A DNA stretch of 32,909 nt. It comes from Anaerobiospirillum succiniciproducens DSM 6400. GTDB taxonomy: Bacteria; Pseudomonadota; Gammaproteobacteria; Enterobacterales; Succinivibrionaceae. The stretch lies in the NCBI RefSeq assembly GCF_000482845.1, contig NZ_AXWV01000049.1, forward strand, positions 1 through 32,909, in the 5' to 3' direction. A model generated the notes under the pieces. The model was not told the DNA's origin, ran no database searches, and saw only the letters and a list, made by a program, of their open reading frames with translations. Shown here one piece after another: positions 16,950 through 26,148 of the stretch. How positions within the stretch are numbered: position 1 is the first letter of the stretch; each line of letters starts with the position of its first letter. A program made the translations under genes and the position numbers.

Positions 16950-18049
16950 GTTTATGGGCTCCCTATTTTTCAGCCGGCTTTAAGGCGTCCTCTGTTTTCC
17001 TCAGCAACTCAATGGCCTACTTGTTCATTGCTCATCCTTCTTTTGAGCAATTCATGTCAGGCTACCCTATTTTGTGTTGCTTAGCTCAGCTTATCCCAAG
17101 GCAAACTCGTAAGTCATTACTAATGTTTATGCTGCCTAGTTCTTTTAGGCAGGTCACTCCATTCGATGCGTTTCTGCAGCTATTGGGAATATCCAATGTT
17201 GTGAGGCTCGCCTTCAACTTGCTTATCTGCAGCTATGGTGAGTGAGGGTATTGGTCTTTCGTGTTGGGATGCGCTGCTTGCGAGCGAGGATTGACCTTTT
17301 GTTTGGTTAGGTGAGATGTTACGGCTTAGCGTTGTGGTCTATGCATTAATGTCGCTGACGTTGCGCTTGGTTCAACTCTAGAGTGATAGTTAGTACGGCT
17401 CTGCTGTGATCTTATTTAGGGCATATGCCATAGTCTTTGTGCAATTATCTTAACTAAACCACGTGCAAGATGAGATCCAGATGCTGTTATGAGCAACTCA
17501 ATGGGGTATAATCACGCCCCTCGTGTTAAGGTGCTCGGTGTTTTTGATGCCGTGCTTGGTAGCGATAGCAGCTTGCTTGCACCATAGCTTTGTGCATCAA
17601 ACACGATGGAGTTGATCTCAACTTAACATTTACGCTGTAGCGTAGCTAGGCTTTTGCGCCTTAATACTGCACAACAGGTGTTCATTTAGCGCCTGAATCT
17701 GTGCAATTAACTCTACGATGCATATACATGTTACATTGAGCAACCGTAGATTATTGCTGCAAAGATATGCGAGTTTGCTTTGCAGCCTTGATGCGCTTGA
17801 GAGCTTATATGCTTTCGTGCTTATCTGCATTCGAGCTTATATGCTTTAGCGTCTATTTGCATTTAACCAAAGCTGTATAACTACAGCTTATTATTGGCTT
17901 GCTTGTTTGAAGTGGCAGGTCTTATTGCCCTGCTTTTACTTGGTATGTCGTATAAGACAAATGCAGCAGCTTAAAGGTAGCATAGACCTTGGGTTACCAA
18001 CCTTTTGCCGTTGCATAGTGTTGTGAATTTAGCCTGGTTTATCCGTCTT
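16950..18049. other. 1.1-kb gene-free spacer
   Basis: No credible gene is seen. CCCTATTTT motifs recur (near 16960 and 17064). AGCAACTCAATGG occurs twice (near 17003 and 17491), and GAGCTTATATGCTTT is directly repeated (near 17801 and 17833). The + strand is T-rich throughout. No function is assigned. Confidence 0.4.
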
Positions 18050-18949
18050 ATGAATAAGTTTTCATCTATGTCCACTGGTGTGCTGCTGGCGCTACTGACC
18101 TCGTCAGTCTTTGCCTCTGACTTTGCTGAGTCAGATGAGAACTTATCTGGCCATGATAACCCACGTTCAATTAGTGACAGCACAAAAAAGGCTGGCGGCA
18201 AAAAATTAGCCGATGCCACTGGCATTCGTGCCTCTGGTGCCATTGCCATGGATCGTTGCTCCCACACTATTGATCTAAGCCTAAATGAGGCAGCAGCCAA
18301 TCCTAAACCTGCACCTAATCCTGCATCACCAAGTACTGCACCAATGGCTCGTTCTCTTGTTGATTCAAAGAGCCTCAAGCCATCAGTGTTTGAACCACAA
18401 AACGCCTCTAAGGTAGTAGTGTCCTTTGATTATCCGCACGAGTTTAATGAAAGCTACATTATGGCTGGTGATTCAACCGTGATTAGCTACAGCTCTGAAG
18501 ATAGCAACTTACTCATCACTCTCAAACTCACCCCAATGCACGACCTTGCTCTTGGTTATGAAGAATTTAAGCGTAATATCATTTCTCGCTTTAGCGACAA
18601 GGATAAGATGCTCTATGGTGAGTATGAGGTGTTATCAGAGGTCAAAAACACTAAAGAAGCACTCAAGCGTGCTCAAAAAGACTCAAGCATGAGTCCAGTA
18701 TCTGAAGATGATGACTATATGGAACTGAGTATCCGTGCCTTCTTAAAGAAAGGCGAGGATGGCATCTATCCTGATATGCAAAACTTCTTCTATGAGCGCA
18801 ATATCATCAGCCATAACTATATTGCCACCTTAAGCTGCGAGCTGCAGGGTCGTCAGAGCAGTGTCTCTATTGTAAAAGACCAGTTTGAATCTTTAAGCCC
18901 ACTGTGCGAGCGTATTATCAACTCCTACAGCTTCAATTTCGTACAGTAA
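18050..18949 (+). CDS. Secreted/periplasmic protein of unknown function
   Basis: 299 residues from the ATG at 18050. The N-terminus MNKFSSMSTGVLLALLTSSV, then FA-SD, is a typical signal peptide with cleavage likely after FA. A TTG 15 codons upstream is possible but would bury the signal. A low-complexity Ala/Pro/Asn linker (about residues 70-95) leads to a 190-residue domain with FDYPHEF, SYSSEDSNLLITLKL and a C-terminal SLSPLCERIINSYSF. The layout (a short beta-rich domain ending in a helix that carries the I-x-x-S-Y-x-F pattern) recalls the DcrB/PsbP-like fold, but that is impression only. The ribosome binding site is weak. No operon partner; the next gene on this strand is over 1.6 kb away. 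Confidence 0.7.
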   Translation: MNKFSSMSTGVLLALLTSSVFASDFAESDENLSGHDNPRSISDSTKKAGGKKLADATGIRASGAIAMDRCSHTIDLSLNEAAANPKPAPNPASPSTAPMARSLVDSKSLKPSVFEPQNASKVVVSFDYPHEFNESYIMAGDSTVISYSSEDSNLLITLKLTPMHDLALGYEEFKRNIISRFSDKDKMLYGEYEVLSEVKNTKEALKRAQKDSSMSPVSEDDDYMELSIRAFLKKGEDGIYPDMQNFFYERNIISHNYIATLSCELQGRQSSVSIVKDQFESLSPLCERIINSYSFNFVQ

Positions 18950-19930
18950 GCCCTAGTCTCAATCTCTTCTCTAAAGCTAACTGTTTGGCAATTCTAGCCA
19001 TGGCAGTTGGCTAAGTGTTTCCCTACCTTTTTAGCCTTTGTATCCCTATCTAACAGAATCTTTAGCATTGTTGTGCCCATCGACTGACAGTGGCTAGAGT
19101 GGCTGCATATCTGTAAGGTGCATAAGTTGCGTCATGTGCTCCTGACACCTCCAATGGGCAAGCCTAGTGGTTTTTCGCCCCCTATCTTTATAACATGATG
19201 CTAGGATAAACCACTGTTTTAGTAGTTCTCTTTGTGAACGTGGGTTAGTGCTCAGTCTTTTGTTGGCGCAAGATGGATGGAGCGCTGCTAGGAGCAGTGC
19301 TTGTCATTGATGGTAGTTGCTGTACTTAGGCAGGATGAGGAACGACCTGCCTGCACGAACTCCTTATGTTCTACCAGTTGTTACCCCGGCATTGTTTTTT
19401 TCATCGTGCAGTACCTTAGAAACAGCGGTCTAAGGGTATATGACAAAAGTCACAGCAGGTTCGTACAGCTGAGTATTTCAGAAAAGGTCTAGCGACTACG
19501 CCAAGTTCAAATAAGTCGCTATGGTTCTGAAACTATTGTCATTCTAGGCAAGATGAAAGAATTTTTCAAACCCTAACATGCACTATTTTGCGAAGCTTGT
19601 GACATTGGTTTGCGTTTTCTTGTGATTACTAATCTAGTAACGCTAAGCCATGGTGCATTTTTGCCAAACATAATCTATGGATTAATGATACAAAGGCTGA
19701 AATAATGCACGTTTGTATAACACAGCTGTGACATTTAAATAGCTTGCGTATTGCTGCTATTCTTCACGCCCCAAAATATGCGATTTAACAGCATAAATTA
19801 CGTTTCTTCTTAAAAATTGCCCAAACCGCACCTGCCTTGTGCAAATCTTGTGTTTGTGTCGCGTGTTTCTCGTTTTTAACGATTAGCTCATAGCCACAGC
19901 ATGTAGCAGATGTTGTGATTATTGCTTTTA
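18950..19930. other. 0.98-kb gene-free spacer
   Basis: No credible gene. A weak stem AGCTAACTG (18975-18983) / CAGTTGGCT (19004-19012) followed by T-rich sequence could end the upstream transcript. A perfect inverted repeat AGTGGTTT (19166-19173) / AAACCACT (19208-19215) lies further on. A short open stretch at about 19494-19577 ending in CCCTAA could be the tail of a decayed gene but is too short to assign. Confidence 0.35.
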
Positions 19931-20434
19931 TTACTTTTGACTGTCTGCTTGAAGTGTTTTCATGGCTTGTATGACTTGTTCAAATGAATCCTTTTGATCT
20001 ACAAGCCTCTGATTAAGCTTAGTGACATCATTTTGCAGCTTATCAATATATTTGCTTGACTCTTTCACTGCTGACTCAATTAGTTTTCTTCGCTTATCAA
20101 GCTTTTCACCATATGCCAACGCATCTAGCATATTGGCACCAGCAGCTTCACAGATGCACAAGGTCTCACCGCTGACGTCTAAACCAGTGCATTGAGATAA
20201 TAGATATAGCGCCAGAGCATGTTCATCGGTGAGACTGCCTAGAGTAGATGGCCGCTCAACTTGAAGAACCTCATCAGATCCACCACTCATAGCGATAGCA
20301 AGAACTTGGGGGTCAGCAAGCCAATTGCGCACAGACTGATCAGAGACACCATACTCTTTGGCCACATCAGGAACTTCCTTGCCTGCGAGCACATCAGTCA
20401 CTACCTTAACGCGAAACTCATTAGTAAAAGCCAT
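19931..20434 (-). CDS. Transposase-OrfA-type HTH protein with C-terminal coiled coil
   Basis: 167 residues. The first about 45 (FTNEFRVKVVTDVLAGKEVP, then DVAKEYGVSDQSVRNWL) are the helix-turn-helix typical of IS3/IS911 OrfA and IS66 TnpA proteins. Residues about 55-108 are a separate small domain (LTDEHALALYLLSQCTGLDV, two Cys nearby). Residues about 110-163 form a heptad-rich coiled coil rich in Lys, Asp and Gln. The ribosome binding site TTGAGG lies 8 nt before the ATG at 20434, downstream of a palindrome-containing promoter. No transposase OrfB/TnpC or terminal repeats flank it. OrfA proteins are usually 90-120 residues, so the extension suggests a standalone DNA-binding protein, possibly autoregulatory. 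It is divergent from the orphan antitoxin gene at 20583. Confidence 0.75.
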   Translation of the reverse strand: MAFTNEFRVKVVTDVLAGKEVPDVAKEYGVSDQSVRNWLADPQVLAIAMSGGSDEVLQVERPSTLGSLTDEHALALYLLSQCTGLDVSGETLCICEAAGANMLDALAYGEKLDKRRKLIESAVKESSKYIDKLQNDVTKLNQRLVDQKDSFEQVIQAMKTLQADSQK

Positions 20435-20463
20435 AAATAAAACCTCAAGATGAAATCAGACCT

Positions 20464-20489
20464 ATTATAATAGTTTCATAAGGTGAAAC
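20464..20489 (-). promoter_or_regulatory. Promoter with operator-like palindrome for the HTH gene
   Basis: On the minus strand TATAAT (20469-20464) lies about 30 nt before the ATG. Immediately upstream is the perfect inverted repeat GTTTCA-CCTTA-TGAAAC (20489-20473), covering the -35/-10 spacer. A regulator bound there would block transcription, so the HTH protein itself is the obvious candidate. No clear -35 hexamer is visible. Confidence 0.55.
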
Positions 20490-20582
20490 CCTAATGAGCA
20501 TCTTGAGCCCTAGATTTGCTCATGGTTTTACCAACAATTGCTATTACAAAGTTAATTCAATGCCGATTGGCAAGGTGTTCTC

Positions 20583-20858
20583 ATGGCCAAAATCAATGTC
20601 AACATTAGAATGGACGAGGATTTACAGCTTCAGTTTAAGGATTTTTGCGAAGACATGGGAATGTCGATGACTACTGCTATCACGCTTTTTGCTCGTAAGA
20701 CAGTAAGTGAGTATCGAATTCCGTTTGAAATCAGCGGTAAAGTACCGAATGACGAAACTCTCGAAGCAATGGAGGAAGTGCAGCGTATGAAGGCCGATCC
20801 TAGCATAGGCAAGACGTATTCAAATGCTGAGGAAATGATGAAGGATTTGCTTTCATAA
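20583..20858 (+). CDS. RelB/DinJ-family antitoxin, no toxin partner
   Basis: 91 residues. The N-terminal ribbon-helix-helix is clear: INVNIRMDEDLQLQFKDFCE, then DMGMSMTTAITLFARK. The C-terminal half (VPNDETLEAMEEVQRMKADP, ending in SNAEEMMKDLL) is the usual toxin-wrapping tail of this family. AAGG lies about 9 nt before the ATG. Such antitoxins normally precede a RelE/YafQ-type toxin by a few bases or with overlap. Here the 550 nt downstream hold no ORF of that size, and the upstream gene is divergent and unrelated. It is therefore an orphan: either the toxin was lost, or the protein now acts as a repressor or as an antidote to a toxin elsewhere. Confidence 0.85.
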   Translation: MAKINVNIRMDEDLQLQFKDFCEDMGMSMTTAITLFARKTVSEYRIPFEISGKVPNDETLEAMEEVQRMKADPSIGKTYSNAEEMMKDLLS

Positions 20859-21407
20859 GCTTCAAGATGACCCTCCATCAAATTTCACAAAGGCTTTAAT
20901 TTATCAGCAGCGCGATCCTTTGTGTTCCTCATCTATCCACAAACGCTCTTATCAGCCCGCTCTGATCATCACTATACCAGTCTAAGCTGACTCAGTATGT
21001 AGCAAAATGTACTACTCCTGTGGATAGACTTATTCGTAGTCCAATAAGATAGGCTTAACCATGTGGCTACCGTAGAGCTAGCCACTATCTAAGGCTATTC
21101 TAAGCACTGAGACTCACAACGCTTGTCAACATTTCTTGCACTTCTCGCGTAATACGTTAAGTACTATTGCTGCTATGCTGTTAATTGCTCTTGGTGTCAA
21201 TTTAGCAAGTAAGATTGCCACTGACGCTCTTAAAGCTGATGAAGTTTGTTGACGTCAATGAAACTCTAACTGCCACAGCTACAGATGGATGACTTTTTGT
21301 GAGCCTGCTAAGAGCAAGTACATCAATGACTGATGTATACATCTTGAGCCAGGGCATTTATGCATAGCATAGTGCCATTTCAGGCTCATTTATCACAAGG
21401 CAAAACT
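20859..21407. other. 0.55-kb spacer with two DnaA-box-like sites
   Basis: CTATCCACA (20933-20941) and TGTGGATAG (21019-21027) are a perfect inverted pair, one base off the DnaA box TTATCCACA. A short frame ending at 21256 (STIAAMLLIALGVNLASKIA and onward) looks like the signal-peptide end of a lost gene but has no downstream body. No toxin gene is seen here. Confidence 0.4.
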
Positions 21408-21763
21408 ATGGACTATAAAACCAACAAGAATGACTTGCTTTATCTATGGGCTACAATTTGGGGTATATATGAAGAAAAGTACAATGACGGCAGTTAAAAG
21501 AATACATTAAACGCGGTTTTGAAACTAAGGCCCCAAACAATGAAGAGGACTTCATTGAATGGGCTGTGTACTCTATGCAAGATCCAGAGGACTTTAGAAA
21601 AGACTACAGGATAACTCAAGATTTGCGAGATGCTTACAGGCGTCTAATCAATGCGGCGGAGCCTTATATTAAAGCAAATAACAAGGCCCAAGAGGCTGAG
21701 AAGCTTTATAAAGACTTTTACAATTTTACGGCGCTTGAATGGCTCGTTGTTTTGCCTATGTAG
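21408..21763 (+). pseudogene. Frameshifted small gene of unknown function
   Basis: ATG at 21408 with AAGG 7 nt upstream. The frame reads MDYKTNKNDLLYLWATIWGI, then YEEKYNDG, and stops at 21495. A -1 shift at about 21491 continues as QLKEYIKRGFETKAPNNEED for a further 90 residues to the TAG at 21763. Joined, this gives about 118 charged, helix-rich residues with a hydrophobic end (ALEWLVVLPM). No slippery heptamer precedes the stop, so a deleted base is more likely than programmed frameshifting. A sequencing error is possible. The family is not recognised. Confidence 0.65.
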
Positions 21764-22125
21764 CTAAGGCCCCCAAATTTGCAGGCTTTTTGCCCTAGCC
21801 ACTATAGCTAGACATTTTGTTTGTTTCATCTTACTTGTGCGGGCGCTGGGCATATTCTATGAGTGCCGTTATATGTTTGTAGGCAAGCGAGCTGGTTGGT
21901 TATCTGGTTGGCTGGTTGGTTATCTGGTTAGCTGGATAACTTTGCTTGTACAAGTTAAGCCTTTGGCGCAATTTGGAGCAATACGCAGCCTGACCCTTTG
22001 CTTGTGCCGTGAGTGCAGATGTTTGTGTCGTGATTTGCAGCTTTGCTTATACTCTTTGTGTATCTGAGGTTTGACTATCTGATAGACTAAATTAAATCAT
22101 ACTCTCTGCTTAAGGGCTACGATCT
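21764..22125. other. Spacer with a tandem 20-bp repeat
   Basis: No gene. It holds the 20-bp tandem repeat at 21891-21935. Upstream of the secreted-protein gene a TTGACT (22070-22075) is followed by only a poor -10 (TAAATC near 22092), so the promoter is uncertain. Confidence 0.4.
21891..21935. repeat. 20-bp tandem repeat, 2.2 copies
   Basis: Unit GCTGGTTGGTTATCTGGTTG at 21891-21910, repeated with one change at 21911-21930, then GCTGG. It is non-coding. Confidence 0.85.
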
Positions 22126-22809
22126 ATGAGAAAGAAAGGTTCATTTTTAGCTGCTGCAGCTGTAGCTGCCGCCCTATTGTGCTCAAATACTGCCCTAGCA
22201 GATCGCTATGTGCCTACAGCAGAGGATTTAAAGACTCAGTTCTATCTTCATATTCCTTTTAACCAAGGCCCTGACTTTATGGTCAGAGAGCTGAGGCGCG
22301 ATAGCTTCTATGTAGTTACTAAGAGCCCAAAAAATATCAAGCTCAAACGCGACGTGAAGGGCGGCGATGTCTACATCAGTATCGACATTAGTAAGGCCAA
22401 TAAGGTATGGCATGTTAAGTACATGGCCACCAAGGAGAGCTATCACAGCATCGAAGAGGGCAAGCTAAGATTTGAGCAGCTGTGTAAGGACACTGCCAAT
22501 AAAAATTACAGCTTATTTAAGGGCCCTGAGTTTTCACAAGACAAGAGTCTTGCCCAAGAGTTAAATGCTGGCAAAGTCTTTAGCTGTCACTTTCTCAAGA
22601 CTGCTACTGAAAAAGACCTAAAAGCTATGGAAGAAGCTATGGCCCGTGAAGCGCCTGAGCTAATGGATAGACCTGGCTTTATAGAGCAACTCCGTGCTGA
22701 GCATAGTTTCCGCCTCTCCAAACATGGTCTATCTTGGTCATTAAATGGCAACTCCCATATGGCCAAAGTAATCCTCGATTTAGTCGATTACGACCTAATG
22801 GACAAGTAA
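22126..22809 (+). CDS. Secreted/periplasmic protein of unknown function
   Basis: 227 residues. MRKKGSFLAAAAVAAALLCS, then NTALA-DR, is a signal peptide with a basic start, an Ala/Leu core and a classic ALA cleavage site near residue 25. The mature part is charged and begins with RYVPTAEDLKTQFYLHIPFN. It has two central Cys residues (in FEQLCKDT and KVFSCHFLK) that could form a disulfide, and a Glu/Ala helix before the C-terminus. AAGGG lies 9 nt before the ATG. It ends exactly in a tandem 26-bp duplication that repeats the last three codons and the stop. It resembles the secreted protein at 18050 only in layout. No family is recognised and it is likely monocistronic. Confidence 0.75.
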   Translation: MRKKGSFLAAAAVAAALLCSNTALADRYVPTAEDLKTQFYLHIPFNQGPDFMVRELRRDSFYVVTKSPKNIKLKRDVKGGDVYISIDISKANKVWHVKYMATKESYHSIEEGKLRFEQLCKDTANKNYSLFKGPEFSQDKSLAQELNAGKVFSCHFLKTATEKDLKAMEEAMAREAPELMDRPGFIEQLRAEHSFRLSKHGLSWSLNGNSHMAKVILDLVDYDLMDK

Positions 22810-22859
22810 TTGACCAGCGCCATATGGACAAGTAATTGACCAGCGCCATATGGACAAGT
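22798..22859 (+). repeat. 26-bp tandem duplication across a stop codon
   Basis: The 26-bp unit at 22798-22823 (ATGGACAAGTAATTGACCAG, then CGCCAT) is repeated exactly at 22824-22849, and its first ten bases recur at 22850-22859. The unit contains the last codons (Met-Asp-Lys) and stop of the secreted-protein gene. Confidence 0.95.
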
Positions 22860-23832
22860 CGTAACTAGCAACTACGGATAAAATGTGCTTGCTCCACCAC
22901 TGAGTGCGTACTCAAACAAAGCGAACTCTTTTGCTGTCACAGCACTTACTTTTCTGAGCCACTCATCTCTCTAGCTTAGAGCCGCGTTCTGACTAGCCTG
23001 ACAAAGGCTCACTTTTTCTCTTGTTGCGGAACACTCATTTGCCGCAACATAGCTTATTACTTGGCGGTGTACGTTAAAACAATTGCTTAGTTCGTAGACT
23101 TTAAACTAAGTTTTATCTTCCCAATACGTAAGTTCTGTTCCATTACTAAGATAGAGCATTCTTATATGGTTTACCTAGTGACGGTGGGTGCTTAGCTTAT
23201 TTCACTAACCTATTGAACCACACCAAAGCTTCACTTGAGCCTTTCAAGAAGCTAAGCGCAGTCGTGAGATTGCTTTAACCCTAGCCATTGTTTCTCGCCA
23301 TAAAATAAGTACGTGATGTTGCTGGCTGTATGGATTGATGAATGGAGGCAGACAGGCAGGCTGGCTGGCTGGCTGGCAAAGACGCTACCTATTATTAGCC
23401 TTCTAGTATCTTTGTTTGGCGTAAATATGTGATATTTCAGCATGTGGCTAATGGGTGGAAGCTATTACATAGAAGTTACGTTACAGAAGCAAATCAGCTA
23501 GGCAATAGCGCCTGTCACACAGCTTCGAAATTATGATTCCATTAGAGCACTTAGCTTACGCACTAATATGAGGCAATATGTTAAGTTTACGTTAAGCTAA
23601 GTTGAACCTATGCAACTAAGCTTAGAATTAACCATCCATTACTACCAACATAACTAGCAGTCTTAGTGCTTTACGGTGAACTTATCGATTGAACAATGCG
23701 CAAAATAACGCGCTTTATGCCTTTATTTTGAGCATATTTACAAGCAATAGTAATGGTTCAGCTGTGTTTAGCTTCTCGTTCACCACTCATACAAGCCTAT
23801 AAAGAGGCTGCCTTGATTCATATAGGAAACAC
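22860..23832. other. 0.97-kb gene-free spacer
   Basis: No credible gene. A (GGCT)n tract of about four units lies near 23360-23377, and the rest is AT-rich. Just before the TerC gene AGCCT-ATAAAG-AGGCT could form a small leader hairpin. No yybP-ykoY manganese-riboswitch signature is seen upstream of the TerC gene. Confidence 0.4.
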
Positions 23833-24975
23833 ATGTCACTTAGTGTTGAAACTAGCGGATCGTCTTCAGTAAACACCCATATTGGTTTGGAGACCGAAAC
23901 TATTATCATCTTCGGCGCAGTCGCTTTGTTTGGTCTGTTTGTTGATATCTGGGCCCACAGAAAAGACAAGCCTATTGCACTTAAATCAGCTATTGCATGG
24001 ACCTTATTTTGGATCACCATCTCCATGTGTTTCGCTGGCTACCTCTACTATCACTTCAATGCAGAAGTAGCATCCCTCTTCCTTGCTGGTTACCTCTTCG
24101 AGCAAGCCTTATCTGTAGATAACCTCTTTGTGATGATGGCGATCTTTGCCTGGTTTAAAGTACCAGAACAATACTGCCACCGTGTGCTCTACTGGGGTGT
24201 TTTAGGCGCGATCTTCTTCCGTCTCCTCTTCGTAGTTATCGGTTCTGCTCTCTTTGCCTTAGGCCCTGCCGTTGAAGTGGTCTTTGCTCTGTTAGTTGCA
24301 GCCTCCGGTGTCATGATGCTGCGTAAGAAGGAAGATGACGATGATGAGCACGCTGACTACAGCAACCACATCGCTTTCCGTGCAGTGCGTCTGTTCTTCC
24401 CTGTATTCCCTCGTTTAGTTGGCCACAACTTCTTCATCAACAAGGCTCATGCTATGGCAGAGCTTGAGAAGCCTGAGAACAAGGGTATTGAGCTTAAGAA
24501 GGTTGGTGCTGTATTTGCCACCCCACTGTTCTTATGCTTAGCAGTTATCGAAACCACCGACGTTATGTTCGCTTTTGACTCTGTACCAGCGGTTATTGCT
24601 GTGTCTAGAGAGCCTCTCATTGTTTACTCTGCAATGATCTTCGCGGTAATGGGTCTGCGTTCTATGTACTTCGTGCTTGATGCTATGAGACAGTACTTAG
24701 TTCACCTTGAAAAGGCTGTTACTGTGCTGCTCTTCTTCATCGCATTCAAGCTTGCTGCCTCTGCCTCCTTACACTTAACTGGCTTTGGCTACGATATCGA
24801 TGTATACACCTCACTTATCGTGATCGCTGTGATCTTAGGTATTGGTATCATCTCCTCTTTCATCTTCCCTGCTAAGAAAAAGGATCAAGCTAAGGAAGCT
24901 GCAGTTGCAGTAGCTGCTGAAGCTCAGACCTCCACCGAGGCAAAAGAGACTGACTCAAACGAGGCTAATAAGTAA
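23833..24975 (+). CDS. TerC-family membrane protein, Alx-like
   Basis: 380 residues, an inner-membrane protein with about eight hydrophobic segments. The TerC/Alx signature acidic motifs are present: LFEQALSVDNLFV (about 89-101) and ETTDVMFAFDSVPAV (about 240-254), whose Asp residues are thought to line the metal path. Single-domain relatives such as E. coli Alx (321 residues) export manganese and respond to alkaline pH. The extra length here is an N-terminal Ser-rich stretch and a hydrophilic tail after KKKDQAKE that is rich in Ala, Glu and Thr. AGGAA sits 5 nt before the ATG, and a strong terminator follows, so it is a one-gene unit. The substrate is inferred from the family. Codon use looks like that of a well-expressed gene. 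Confidence 0.9.
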   Translation: MSLSVETSGSSSVNTHIGLETETIIIFGAVALFGLFVDIWAHRKDKPIALKSAIAWTLFWITISMCFAGYLYYHFNAEVASLFLAGYLFEQALSVDNLFVMMAIFAWFKVPEQYCHRVLYWGVLGAIFFRLLFVVIGSALFALGPAVEVVFALLVAASGVMMLRKKEDDDDEHADYSNHIAFRAVRLFFPVFPRLVGHNFFINKAHAMAELEKPENKGIELKKVGAVFATPLFLCLAVIETTDVMFAFDSVPAVIAVSREPLIVYSAMIFAVMGLRSMYFVLDAMRQYLVHLEKAVTVLLFFIAFKLAASASLHLTGFGYDIDVYTSLIVIAVILGIGIISSFIFPAKKKDQAKEAAVAVAAEAQTSTEAKETDSNEANK

Positions 24976-25010
24976 TAGCCTAGCACAAGAGACCATCTCT
25001 TAAGCACTTT

Positions 25011-25049
25011 AAACGGCACCACGCTTAGCAATAAGTTTGGTGCCGTTTT
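25011..25049 (+). terminator. Terminator of the TerC-family gene
   Basis: AAACGGCACCA (25011-25021) pairs with TGGTGCCGTTTT (25038-25049) and ends in T. It lies 36 nt after the stop. Confidence 0.9.
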
Positions 25050-26148
25050 GCATTCCACTGACGCAAAAGCACACCACATCCATCCACTGTAACTGTCTTA
25101 GCGCCTTTTCTCACCTTAGCCCCATAGAGTGATAGGCACATAGCCCCATATAGCATATAGAACGCTGCAAGCGCTGCAGCTGCCTAAGCAAACTACAGAT
25201 GCCACAACCGCATAAGCCGCAGGCAAGCTACGCCTAATGCAAGATAAGCCTCAGGCAAGAAAGCTCCAGACAAGCGTGCATCAGCCACTCTCACGGTCAG
25301 TGCCATAGCGTCTGCTACAGCCATATACAAAAACGGCAATGCTCTCCATCCTCAAAAATGCTCTCATACCCATAAGCAGCATGGCTGGCACACGCAAATA
25401 CCCATCTACATGTCTTACTTGTATTCATGTGTCTTGTTCTAAGACTTAGTCCCAAGGGTTTAGCATCTTAAGGGCTAGTGGCTCATTAGCATGAGGAACA
25501 TAAGCTTAAGCAGCGATCTTAGTGCTGGTGCTTGGTGCTCGTGATGAACTTTGTGTGCGGGCGCTAATGATGCAAAAGCAACAAGCTTTAACTAGATACT
25601 TGCACCTGAGAATCGACATCACTACAATAGGCTATCACTCTGTTGATGTGTACATGGGAACTACTCATAGGATCATGCCTTGAGTACGTACTTTAGTATT
25701 ACAGCGACGCAGGGACTAATCAGCAGAAGATTGCTATAACGTTAACGATTAACGTAACTTACTTGGGGTGCCTTACTCATGCCTCAAGTATTCGTGATTA
25801 CGCAGCACGAAGCTAAAAAGAATTAATCTCAAGCATAAGCCGCATCAAACGCAGCTCTTAGCATACTCCCTCCTTTGCGCTTAGCCGCTCACTTAATCAG
25901 CTTACATGTATAGTGCCTATAGACGTGGTCTATGGCTATGTATTTGAGGGTCGGTCATATACATATGACTAAAGCTATAGCTGTGAGCACTAGTCTTATG
26001 CCTAGATTCTTTTTTTTCTTTTAGCTCTCATCGGCACATGCCTAGCTGCCATATACAAGCACTAAAGTCTCTTGAGGCTAGGTGCTTTTTAAAAAGCAAT
26101 CTTACTATCTGACATGGCCCTGTGTGACGCCTTAGAAAGGTTTATAAG
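25050..26148. other. 1.1-kb gene-free spacer upstream of the giant IS256-like gene
   Basis: No credible gene. The stretch 25060-25420 is C- and A-rich on the + strand, like the left half of the 7-10 kb region. CATAAGCCGCAGGCAAG and TAAGCCTCAGGCAAG are similar direct repeats near 25210 and 25243. An eight-T run occurs at about 26009. A hairpin with U-tract lies at 26058-26090. Confidence 0.4.
26058..26090 (+). terminator. Terminator or attenuator-like hairpin before the giant gene
   Basis: AGCAC (26058-26062) pairs with GTGCT (26082-26086), with an inner AGTCT/AGGCT stem, and is followed by TTTTT. It lies about 60 nt before the start of the 1432-residue gene. It could end read-through from upstream or attenuate the gene's own leader. 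Confidence 0.45.

Noticed and set aside
16808..17245. A 145-codon ORF on the + strand
   Set aside because: It runs straight through the tRNA-Ser gene and its terminator.
17971..18378. Minus-strand 135-codon ORF opposite the secreted-protein gene
   Set aside because: It is a shadow of the + strand gene, which has a signal peptide and a longer frame.
19494..19577. Possible C-terminal tail of a decayed transposase (ISRYGSETIVILGKMKEFF)
   Set aside because: Only about 27 codons follow a stop, with no upstream body and no recognisable family motif.
23560..23832. yybP-ykoY manganese riboswitch upstream of the Alx-like gene
   Set aside because: The conserved core motifs expected for that riboswitch are not visible, and only a small 5-bp hairpin is present.
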